A stretch of DNA of 12,566 nucleotides from SIG598 sp045605025 (GTDB lineage Bacteria; Bacillota; Clostridia; Oscillospirales; Acutalibacteraceae): the NCBI GenBank assembly GCA_045605025.1, contig JAZUPE010000030.1:1-12566 (forward strand). The letters run 5' to 3'. Of this stretch, positions 6,819 to 12,566 are shown in pieces (within the stretch, counting starts at the first letter, position 1; each line of letters opens with the position of its first letter). Under the pieces are notes generated by a model. That model ran no database searches and was not told the DNA's origin. It was given only the letters and a program-made list of their open reading frames with translations. Made by a program: the position numbers and the translations under genes.

Positions 6819-7808
6819 ATGAACGAAAATATGGTAAATCTGAGTGAATTTAACATGTCGGACGAAGAGCTGTTTGCTCCCGTTGACCATGATAAGCAGG
6901 CCTCTGAGCGTATTACCGCACCCAGATACTCCTACTGGCGCAGTGTGTTCCGCGTATTCTTCCGCAAGAAGATCAATATCGTCGCCCTGGTACTGCTGGC
7001 TGTTTTGGTCGCCTTCTCCTATGTGTATCCCGCTGTTATCGGCTACGATGCGGAGGTCGATCCTTACGTCAACCTGAGGGACGATACCACCAAGCACCTG
7101 AAGCCGACCGAGGCCATTGAGAGATTCGGCTTCAACCTGAAATGGGTTTTGGGCTCCGGCGCTTCCGGAAACTCCACGTTCGACGCCATCTGGTACGGCT
7201 CGAGCATATCCATTTCGCTTGCGCTTGTCTGTGCGGCAATAAATATGTTCGTGGGCGTTGCCATCGGTGCGGTTTGGGGGTTCAGCAGAAAATTTGACAT
7301 TGTGATGACGGAGGTTTACAACGTCGTTGCAAACGTACCGTATATCCTGCTGATCTCCGTCATAGTTCTGATCATGTCCGCCAGCTTCTGGTCGATGGTC
7401 TTTGCGTTGACCGTTACCGGATGGATAGCCATAGCCTACTTCATCCGTACCCAGGTCATCATCATACGAGACCGTGAGTACAATTTGGCATCCCGCTGTT
7501 TGGGCACCCCGATCACCCGTATTGCAACAAAGAACATTCTGCCCTTCATGACCTCTGTTACCGTTACACTGGTCGCTACGGAAATGCCCGCGTACATCTC
7601 CTATGAGGTGTTCCTGAGCTTCTTCGGCATGGGCCTTTCCGATATGTCTTTGGGCAAGCTGATCGAGTCCGCAAAGAGCGCCATGATCACCCCCGGTTGG
7701 GGATTTGAGTTCTGGAGCCCCGTTGCGGTGGCATCCATCATCGCTGTGGTGCTGTATGTAGTCGGACAGAATCTGGGCGACGCATCTGTCCCCAGAACCC
7801 ACATGTAA
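6819..7808 (+). CDS. oppC: Peptide ABC transporter permease (OppC/DppC family)
   Basis: A 329-residue permease of near-normal length. A hydrophilic N-terminal tail of about 50 residues, usual for OppC, precedes helices at about 52-74, 129-153, 164-187, 189-210, 243-266 and 299-317. The EAA loop is at 221-249 (Tyr-Asn-Leu-Ala-Ser-Arg-x-Leu-Gly-Thr), followed by the family-typical Phe-Leu-Ser-Phe-Phe-Gly-Met-Gly (265-272). The conserved loop before helix 2, usually Leu-Gly-Thr-Asp-x-x-Gly-Arg-Asp, is here Leu-Gly-Ser-Gly-Ala-Ser-Gly-Asn-Ser (111-119), so the charged residues are gone. The C-terminus ends in an Arg-Thr-His-Met tail. The start ATG is 6 bases after the permease B stop, and its ribosome binding site GAGGTGA (6806-6812) lies across that stop, indicating translational coupling. 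It pairs with permease B in the membrane. Confidence 0.93.
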   Translation: MNENMVNLSEFNMSDEELFAPVDHDKQASERITAPRYSYWRSVFRVFFRKKINIVALVLLAVLVAFSYVYPAVIGYDAEVDPYVNLRDDTTKHLKPTEAIERFGFNLKWVLGSGASGNSTFDAIWYGSSISISLALVCAAINMFVGVAIGAVWGFSRKFDIVMTEVYNVVANVPYILLISVIVLIMSASFWSMVFALTVTGWIAIAYFIRTQVIIIRDREYNLASRCLGTPITRIATKNILPFMTSVTVTLVATEMPAYISYEVFLSFFGMGLSDMSLGKLIESAKSAMITPGWGFEFWSPVAVASIIAVVLYVVGQNLGDASVPRTHM

Positions 7809-7820
7809 GAGGTGACGGAT

Positions 7821-9569
7821 ATGGAAAACAAGAAAGTATTGGTGTCCGTTAAGGACCTTGAAGTCAAATTCCGTGTTCGCGGCAGAATCCTGACTGCGAT
7901 CAGGGGTGTTTCATTGGACTTCCACGAAAACGAGTCCGTGGCGATCGTTGGTGAGTCCGGCTCCGGCAAGTCCGTATTTACAAAGACCTTTGCCGGTATG
8001 CTGGAGACCAACGGCTATATCAGCAACGGCTCTATCATCTTCAGCGATGAGGAGCTGGCCGACACTTACGTTGAGCTGGACTCCGCCGCACTGAGGACGA
8101 TCAATAGCGCCAAGGAGACATTGAATCGTTACTCCAGGCTGGAGGCGGGCGCAGGGATTTATAAGCAGATTTTGGAGCTGGAATCCGAGAAGAAACAGCG
8201 CGCTACCATCAGCGATGAGGAGGAAAGGGCGACGACCGCCGAGATCGATGATCTGGTGTTCAAGCGTACGGAGCTGTTCAATCAGCGTCAGACCATTGAC
8301 TCCAGGCATGAAAAAGAGCGCTACCGTGCGATGGGAAATGAGATCTCCGACCTGGATAAGCAAATCAAAGAGCTGCAAAAGGCCAAGGCTGACAAGATCA
8401 GGAACCATCAAAAGGCCATGCGTTCCGATTCTGCTTACCTCAAGCAGTATGACGCACGGATGAGCGAGCTCAAGAGTGCCTATGCCAAGGCCATTAATTG
8501 TGCTGTTTCCGACGAGATAAAGGCACGCAATGAGATAATTGCCAAGGAAATCTACCTTTCCATCGGTCGTTTTAGCGCATATAAGCGCAATCGTTACCGC
8601 ACCAATCTGCTCAAAGCCATAAGGAAGGCGATGCAGCTGGGTGTTGATCTTGGCGATGAAGATCAGATAAACAGCGTATTTGGCAATGTTGTATTCCGGG
8701 TAAGGTATCTGGATGAGACCCCCGAGAAGCTCCACGGCACCTGCGTACTGAACCTTGCAAGGATCAGCGATCCCAAGGACTGGAGCCGGATCCGCGGCGG
8801 TAAGATAGCCACCGTATTCCAGGACCCGATGACCTCGCTGAACCCGATCATCACCATCGGCAAGCAGATTACTTCCATCATCCTGAAGCATCAAAAATGC
8901 ACGGAGCTTGAAGCACGTGTCCGTGCGCTTGAGCTGATGAAGAAGGTTGGCATTCCCAATGCCGAAGGCCGCTTTGACGACTATCCCTTCCAGTATTCCG
9001 GCGGTATGCGCCAGCGTATCGTAATTGCGATTGCGCTGTCCTGCCAGCCTAAGATACTGATATGCGATGAGCCGACTACCGCACTGGATGTTACCATTCA
9101 GGCGCAGATACTGAAGCTGATCAAGGACCTGCAGAAGGAGTTCAACTACACGATCGTATTCATTACCCATGACCTTGGTGTTGTTGCCAACGTCGCTGAC
9201 CGTGTTGCGGTTATGTATGCCGGTCAGATCGTCGAGGTAGGTACGGTTGAAGAGGTTTTCTACGATCCCAAGCATCCTTACACTTGGGCGCTGCTGTCCA
9301 GCCTGCCTCAGCTTGCACAGAGGAATACGACTCTGTATTCCATTACCGGTACGCCGCCGTCTTTGTACAACAGCATTGTCGGTGATGCCTTCGCTCCCAG
9401 AAATCCCTACTGTCTCAAGGTGGATACGCTGAAGGAGCCCCCGATGTTCAAGGTTACCGATACTCACTATGCCAAGACCTGGCTTTTGGATCCCAGAGCT
9501 CCTAAGGCGGAAAAGCCGGAAATCATCCGGAATATCCACGAAAAGCTTATGGAAGCATTCAACATATAA
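7821..9569 (+). CDS. oppD: Peptide ABC transporter ATPase (OppD/DppD family) with ~225-residue coiled-coil insert
   Basis: Numbering is from the ATG at 7821 (582 residues), chosen because GAGG is 8 bases upstream; an in-frame GTG at 7812 would place the start inside that site. The ABC motifs are intact: Walker A Gly-Glu-Ser-Gly-Ser-Gly-Lys-Ser (44-51), Q-loop Gln334 in Val-Phe-Gln-Asp-Pro, signature Ser-Gly-Gly-Met-Arg-Gln (393-398), Walker B Asp416-Glu417, H-loop His450. ATP hydrolysis is therefore expected. Walker A to Q-loop is normally about 60-65 residues; here it is about 290. The extra part (about 85-315) is charged, rich in Glu/Lys/Arg, and about 110-240 looks like coiled coil. The C-terminal oligopeptide domain is present (Asp-Pro-Lys-His-Pro-Tyr at 482-487, then Phe-Ala-Pro-Arg at 524-527), but the usual Cys-x-Phe-Ala-x-Arg-Cys-Pro and closing cysteine are mostly replaced. 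It acts on the inner membrane face, paired with the next ATPase. Confidence 0.94.
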   Translation: MENKKVLVSVKDLEVKFRVRGRILTAIRGVSLDFHENESVAIVGESGSGKSVFTKTFAGMLETNGYISNGSIIFSDEELADTYVELDSAALRTINSAKETLNRYSRLEAGAGIYKQILELESEKKQRATISDEEERATTAEIDDLVFKRTELFNQRQTIDSRHEKERYRAMGNEISDLDKQIKELQKAKADKIRNHQKAMRSDSAYLKQYDARMSELKSAYAKAINCAVSDEIKARNEIIAKEIYLSIGRFSAYKRNRYRTNLLKAIRKAMQLGVDLGDEDQINSVFGNVVFRVRYLDETPEKLHGTCVLNLARISDPKDWSRIRGGKIATVFQDPMTSLNPIITIGKQITSIILKHQKCTELEARVRALELMKKVGIPNAEGRFDDYPFQYSGGMRQRIVIAIALSCQPKILICDEPTTALDVTIQAQILKLIKDLQKEFNYTIVFITHDLGVVANVADRVAVMYAGQIVEVGTVEEVFYDPKHPYTWALLSSLPQLAQRNTTLYSITGTPPSLYNSIVGDAFAPRNPYCLKVDTLKEPPMFKVTDTHYAKTWLLDPRAPKAEKPEIIRNIHEKLMEAFNI

Positions 9570-9582
9570 GGAGGGGTGTGTC

Positions 9583-10887
9583 ATGTCAAAAGAAAAAACG
9601 AACAAGACTGCCGCTTACTTGCCCGAACACGGTCCGATTGATGAAAACGGCAGGGAAGTGCTGCTGAGCATTAAAAATGTGGATATTACCTTTGGCAAGG
9701 GCGACAACGCAGTAAGGGCCGTTAAGAACGCATCCTTTGATATTTACAGGGGCGAAACCTTCTCGCTGGTTGGCGAATCCGGTTCAGGTAAGACCACCAT
9801 CGGACGTGCCGTAATTCGTGTCAATCCCTGTGCTGCCGGTGAGATCAGGTACAAGGGCGTGCGTATTTCAGGCAAGACCAGCCGTGGACTGGACCGTGAG
9901 GTTATCCGCAATATCCAGATGGTATTCCAGGATCCCGCTGCATCGCTGAACGAGCGTGCAACGGTGGATTACATCATTTCCGAGGGTCTTTACAATTTCC
10001 ATCTGTACGAGAATGAGGAAGACCGTATTCGCAAGGTAGAGAAAATGGTGGAAGAGGTCGGTCTGCTGCCGGAGCATCTGACACGTTATCCTCACGAGTT
10101 CTCCGGCGGTCAGCGTCAGCGTATCGGTCTGGCCCGTGCTATGATAATGGAGCCCGAACTGGTCGTTGCCGACGAGCCGATCTCTGCACTGGACGTTTCC
10201 ATCCGTGCACAGGTTTTGAATCTTCTCAAGAAGTTCCAGAGGGAGAAGAATCTGACGTATCTGTTCATTGCTCATGACCTGTCGATCGTGCGGTTTATTT
10301 CCGACCGAATCGGCGTCATTTACAAGGGCAACATTGTGGAGGTTGCAGAGGCTGAAGAGCTGTTTGATTATCCTCTGCATCCCTATACGCGCAGCCTGAT
10401 CTCCGCAATCCCGATCCCCGATCCCAGACTGGAAAAGCATAAGGTGCTGTTTACCTATGATCCGTCCGTCCACGATTATTCCGAGGATAAGCCGGAAATG
10501 GTAAACATCGGCCATGGACACTATGTATATGGCAATGCCAAGGAGATTGAGGAGTACAAGGCGATCCGTGAGGCGGGCGTGCCGATGAAGTCCATCACTA
10601 TCATGGATCCCGATACTGCGGAGACTGATGCACCGATCGGGAAAGAAATCGACTGGAACAGCAGTCAGTTTGCACTGCAGACACCCATGCACGACACGGG
10701 AAGCCTGTGGTACAGCATAGGTTCCTTCCTGCTGCCGCCGGTCGGCATTATCGCCGGTCTGCTGTTTAAAAAGTACAAGCACCTGCGCAATGCAAAGTCC
10801 TGCTTCAAGGGTGCGTGGATCGGACTGGGACTGCTGGGAGCGATAATTGTGCTGTTCGGCATCTTCCTGCTGTCCTCGCTGCTATGA
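9583..10887 (+). CDS. oppF: Peptide ABC transporter ATPase (OppF/DppF family) with C-terminal membrane hairpin
   Basis: A 434-residue ATPase with ATG 13 bases after the previous stop and ribosome binding site AGGAGGGG (9569-9576), which overlaps that stop. Motifs: Walker A Gly-Glu-Ser-Gly-Ser-Gly-Lys-Thr (64-71), Q-loop Gln116, signature Ser-Gly-Gly-Gln-Arg-Gln (174-179), Walker B Asp197-Glu198, H-loop His231, and His-Pro-Tyr-Thr-Arg-Ser-Leu (266-272) of the oligopeptide domain. Walker A to Q-loop spacing is normal (about 50), unlike its partner. Usual OppF is about 310-340 residues; the extra tail has an acidic linker (about 295-370) and two hydrophobic segments at about 375-394 and 411-432 separated by a Lys/Arg-rich turn, predicting a membrane hairpin fused to an ATPase that is normally peripheral. 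The C-terminal cysteines of the family are absent. It should dimerise with the OppD-like protein to power import. Confidence 0.94.
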   Translation: MSKEKTNKTAAYLPEHGPIDENGREVLLSIKNVDITFGKGDNAVRAVKNASFDIYRGETFSLVGESGSGKTTIGRAVIRVNPCAAGEIRYKGVRISGKTSRGLDREVIRNIQMVFQDPAASLNERATVDYIISEGLYNFHLYENEEDRIRKVEKMVEEVGLLPEHLTRYPHEFSGGQRQRIGLARAMIMEPELVVADEPISALDVSIRAQVLNLLKKFQREKNLTYLFIAHDLSIVRFISDRIGVIYKGNIVEVAEAEELFDYPLHPYTRSLISAIPIPDPRLEKHKVLFTYDPSVHDYSEDKPEMVNIGHGHYVYGNAKEIEEYKAIREAGVPMKSITIMDPDTAETDAPIGKEIDWNSSQFALQTPMHDTGSLWYSIGSFLLPPVGIIAGLLFKKYKHLRNAKSCFKGAWIGLGLLGAIIVLFGIFLLSSLL

Positions 10888-12116
10888 TGAAAAAGAAGAG
10901 AAATCTGGAGGGCAACCGCCTTCAACACTTCGAACTGTCCGATAAAAATCGGACAGTTCGTTGGATTTTTATAATCATACTGATGATTGTTGCAGGGGTG
11001 GCACTGACCATAGGCATGATGGGTGTGCTGAAAACCCCCGATGGCTGGGATACGGTAGAGGTCAATTCCGTACAGCTTAATTGCGGTTCGGAGTTCATCC
11101 TGCACTACGAGTACGGAGCCGGGGAAAAGACCGCCACCGATGAAAGCAAAGCGCTGCAGGTGCTTTACGGGGAAACGGTGGAGGATGCGTGGAAGCTGTT
11201 TTTCAACGAGGCCGGCGTGTCGGATCTTAAGGGCATATATGAGATCAATCGGCATCCGAATGAGGAGGTTACGGTTGACAGTGGTCTCTACCGTGCTCTG
11301 GAGCAGGTGGTAAACAGCGGTAGCAGAGCACTTTACCTGGCGCCGGTATATGCAGAATACAACCGGGTGTTTTACAGCGAAGGAGAGAGCTTTGCCCGAC
11401 AGTATGACCCGGGGCAGAACGACGACCAAAGGGCATACGTCAAGACGCTTGCGGACTTTGCAAACGATCCGCAGGCGGTTCAGCTTGTGCTTATCGGCAA
11501 CAACAAGGTAATGCTGCGGGCGTCAAGGGAATATCTTGACTTTGCCAAGCAAAACGAGCTGACCCGCATGGTGGACTTCGGCTGGCTTCGCAATGCCTTT
11601 ATTGCGGACTATATTGCCTCCGAGCTGACGGAGAACGGTTTTACGAACGGCTATATTTCCAGCGCGGACGGTTTTACGAGAAATTTGGATCTGCGTGGGA
11701 ATACCTACAGCCTGAGCCTGTTTAACCGCAGCGAGGAAGGCATCGAGGTGGCGGCGGTTATGGACTATACCGCACCGAAAAGCATGGTATTTTTGCGAAG
11801 CTATCCAATACATGCGGCGGATTCGCAGCGCTATTATCGCTTCTCGAACGGCAGGATCGTCACGATGATGATCGACCCTGCTGACGGACAGAGTAAAGCG
11901 GCAACGGACAACCTGGTGGCATACAGCACAAGACTCGGCTGCGGTGAGCTTGTGCTTTCCGTGATGCCGGTGTATGTGGCCGATACGCTGTCGGAAGATG
12001 CGCTGAACGCCCTGACGGAGCAGGATATTTACAGCGTATGGTTCAGCGGCAGGCAGCTTATGCACAATCAGGAAGATCTGAGGCTTACCGTCTATGAGCC
12101 GTATTATACGAATTAG
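10884..12116 (+). CDS. Membrane-anchored extracytoplasmic protein, possibly a degenerate ApbE-like fold
   Basis: The ATG at 10884 overlaps the previous stop (ATGATGA, 4-base overlap). There is no clear ribosome binding site, so translation probably depends on re-initiation after the ATPase gene; a second ATG follows at 10887. The 410-residue product has a Lys/Arg-rich N-terminus, one helix at about 26-48, and a large domain predicted outside the cell. Reading its pattern by eye, it resembles FAD:protein FMN transferase (ApbE): Ile-Asn (121-122) before a Val-Thr-Val-Asp strand, Val-Asp-Phe-Gly (230-233) in place of Val-Asp-Leu-Gly-Gly, a Met-Ile-Asp-Pro-Ala-Asp-Gly segment (329-335) in place of His-Ile-Leu-Asp-Pro-x-Thr-Gly, and Val-Ala-Asp-Thr-Leu-Ser (365-370) in place of Ala-Asp-Ala-x-Ser-Thr. 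Several catalytic positions differ, so activity is doubtful. If the match is wrong, it is simply an unknown membrane-anchored protein of this operon. Confidence 0.85.
   Translation: MMKKKRNLEGNRLQHFELSDKNRTVRWIFIIILMIVAGVALTIGMMGVLKTPDGWDTVEVNSVQLNCGSEFILHYEYGAGEKTATDESKALQVLYGETVEDAWKLFFNEAGVSDLKGIYEINRHPNEEVTVDSGLYRALEQVVNSGSRALYLAPVYAEYNRVFYSEGESFARQYDPGQNDDQRAYVKTLADFANDPQAVQLVLIGNNKVMLRASREYLDFAKQNELTRMVDFGWLRNAFIADYIASELTENGFTNGYISSADGFTRNLDLRGNTYSLSLFNRSEEGIEVAAVMDYTAPKSMVFLRSYPIHAADSQRYYRFSNGRIVTMMIDPADGQSKAATDNLVAYSTRLGCGELVLSVMPVYVADTLSEDALNALTEQDIYSVWFSGRQLMHNQEDLRLTVYEPYYTN
10931..10970 (+). terminator. Terminator-like perfect hairpin inside the start of the last operon gene
   Basis: A perfect 13-bp inverted repeat pairs 10931-10943 (CGAACTGTCCGAT) with 10948-10960 around an AAAA loop, and is followed by TTGGATTTTT. 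It begins 47 bases into the coding sequence and encodes about residues 16-26, just before the membrane helix. It fits a rho-independent terminator. Ribosomes translating the gene would cover the hairpin, so termination may depend on whether translation re-initiates at the ATGATGA overlap. Confidence 0.7.
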
Positions 12117-12150
12117 CCCCGACATCTGCTTTGAGCGAAACAATAAAAAC

Positions 12151-12178
12151 GGCAGGCATTTTTTGAGCCTGCTTTTTT
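12151..12178. terminator. Intrinsic terminator ending the peptide ABC operon (bidirectional)
   Basis: GCAGGC (12152-12157) pairs with GCCTGC (12167-12172), followed directly by TTTTTT (12173-12178), 35 bases after the last stop. On the minus strand the same stem is followed by CGTTTTTATTG, so it could stop transcription from either side. Confidence 0.85.
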
Positions 12179-12360
12179 GCGGCATTGAGTCGATCCTCTT
12201 TGCGGAGGAATGATTTATTCCGGCTGAATGCAGGATTCATAAGGCCCCGTGCAGAATGCCTTTGGGCGGGAGCAATACTCGGCAGTTGTGGCGGTTCCGG
12301 CAATTCTGCCCATTTTAGCGGAGGTCCTTGACAGTGAACAAAATTCCATAGAGACCACAT

Positions 12361-12407
12361 AACAAAACCCCCTTGACAAAGCCGAAGCGAGGAGGGGGGT
12401 CGTTTTT
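12361..12407. terminator. Intrinsic terminator of the minus-strand gene at the right edge (bidirectional)
   Basis: ACCCCCTT (12367-12374) pairs with GAGGGGGGT-type bases (12393-12400), with one G-U pair, and encloses GCCGAAGC, which on the minus strand forms a C(UUCG)G loop. On the minus strand it is followed by TTTTGTTAT and lies 22 bases after the stop of the gene at 12422. On the plus strand it is followed by CGTTTTTAG. Confidence 0.8.
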
Positions 12408-12421
12408 AGGTTAGCAAATTT

Positions 12422-12566
12422 TTACTGCTGCTGCCTTTGTGCCGTGCTGCGGCTTCTTGCGGCCTTGCGGCGCTTGTTCTCCAGAACGGTCAGAATGACT
12501 ATGGCGATGATCGAAAGCACCGCAATGACTATCAGTATTTTGAGCGCAGACGTCAGCTTGCCCGTA
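12422..12566 (-). CDS. C-terminal end of a membrane-anchored protein (partial)
   Basis: Minus-strand frame running in from the right edge to TAA at 12422-12424; 47 residues are visible. They form one hydrophobic helix of about 22 residues rich in Ile/Val/Leu (Leu-Lys-Ile-Leu-Ile-Val start) followed by a strongly basic tail (Asn-Lys-Arg-Arg-Lys, then Arg/Ser/Gln) ending Gln-Gln-Gln. By the positive-inside rule the tail is cytoplasmic, so the rest of the protein is probably outside the cell. Such C-terminal anchors occur in extracellular enzymes of Clostridia, for example D-Ala-D-Ala carboxypeptidases and surface proteins, but the visible part cannot identify the family. A terminator lies just downstream. 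Confidence 0.65.
   Translation of the reverse strand, partial: TGKLTSALKILIVIAVLSIIAIVILTVLENKRRKAARSRSTAQRQQQ

Larger units (their letters stand above)
12117..12421. other. 305-base gap between converging genes; only terminators seen
   Basis: Between the end of the peptide operon and the stop of the minus-strand gene I see two terminators (12151-12178 and 12361-12407) and no supported gene. The stretch 12180-12360 has small inverted repeats, for example GGAAT/ATTCC around 12206-12220, but no promoter pair with good spacing. Confidence 0.6.

Noticed and set aside
10947..10975. Internal promoter for the last gene (TATAAT at 10970-10975)
   Set aside because: The -35 position falls in the hairpin arm and does not resemble TTGACA; the AT-rich run is better explained as the terminator tail and start of the membrane helix.
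12085..12360. Minus-strand frame crossing the operon terminator
   Set aside because: It contains the GC-rich terminator hairpin and the end of the last gene, with no ribosome binding site.
12326..12360. Promoter starting at the TTGACA near 12328
   Set aside because: No acceptable -10 is found 16-18 bases downstream and no plus-strand gene follows.

Overview
The window looks like chromosomal DNA from a Gram-positive, gut-type Clostridia bacterium, plausibly of the Ruminococcaceae/Oscillospiraceae group. The reasons are AGGAGG-type ribosome binding sites, sigma-A promoters with 17-bp spacers, two lipoproteins with Clostridia-style signal peptides, and a peptide ABC operon of a type I associate with gut Clostridia. 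The taxonomic call is inference; there is no rRNA or housekeeping marker here.

Left part (1-2292): a four-helix membrane protein (5' end probably outside the window) is followed 4 bases later by a small lipoprotein. A convergent gap then holds six same-direction copies of TGCACCCC spaced in near-whole helical turns and a strong intrinsic terminator. A minus-strand gene of unknown function (1254-1664) and a NUDIX hydrolase (1858-2292) with a clean sigma-A promoter diverge from each other. The 430-base gap after the NUDIX gene holds only small inverted repeats, then a good promoter.

Central part (2725-12178): one transcription unit encoding an oligopeptide/dipeptide-type (PepT/Opp family) ABC importer. 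In order these are a substrate-binding lipoprotein, permease B, permease C, ATPase D, ATPase F and a membrane-anchored protein that looks like a degenerate ApbE (FAD:protein FMN transferase) fold. Genes from permease B onward are tightly packed, with gaps of 6-13 bases or a 4-base overlap. The binding protein and permease B are separated by 228 bases containing stable RNA hairpins, which fits making more binding protein than membrane parts.

The main discovery is that almost every part of this importer departs from the textbook plan. The binding protein appears to be circularly permuted: the segment that normally closes its C-terminus sits at the N-terminus. Permease B has about 280 residues between its first two membrane helices. 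ATPase D carries about 225 extra, partly coiled-coil, residues between Walker A and the Q-loop. ATPase F ends in two membrane helices. Both ATPases lack the cysteine cluster usual in the C-terminal domain of this family, and permease C has lost the usual GTDxxGRD loop. The last gene begins with a perfect 13-bp terminator-like hairpin inside its own coding sequence. Together these suggest a co-evolved, non-canonical peptide importer whose extra parts have no known role that I can name.

Right edge: a bidirectional terminator closes the operon. About 300 bases later lies the C-terminal end of a minus-strand membrane-anchored protein, with its own terminator.
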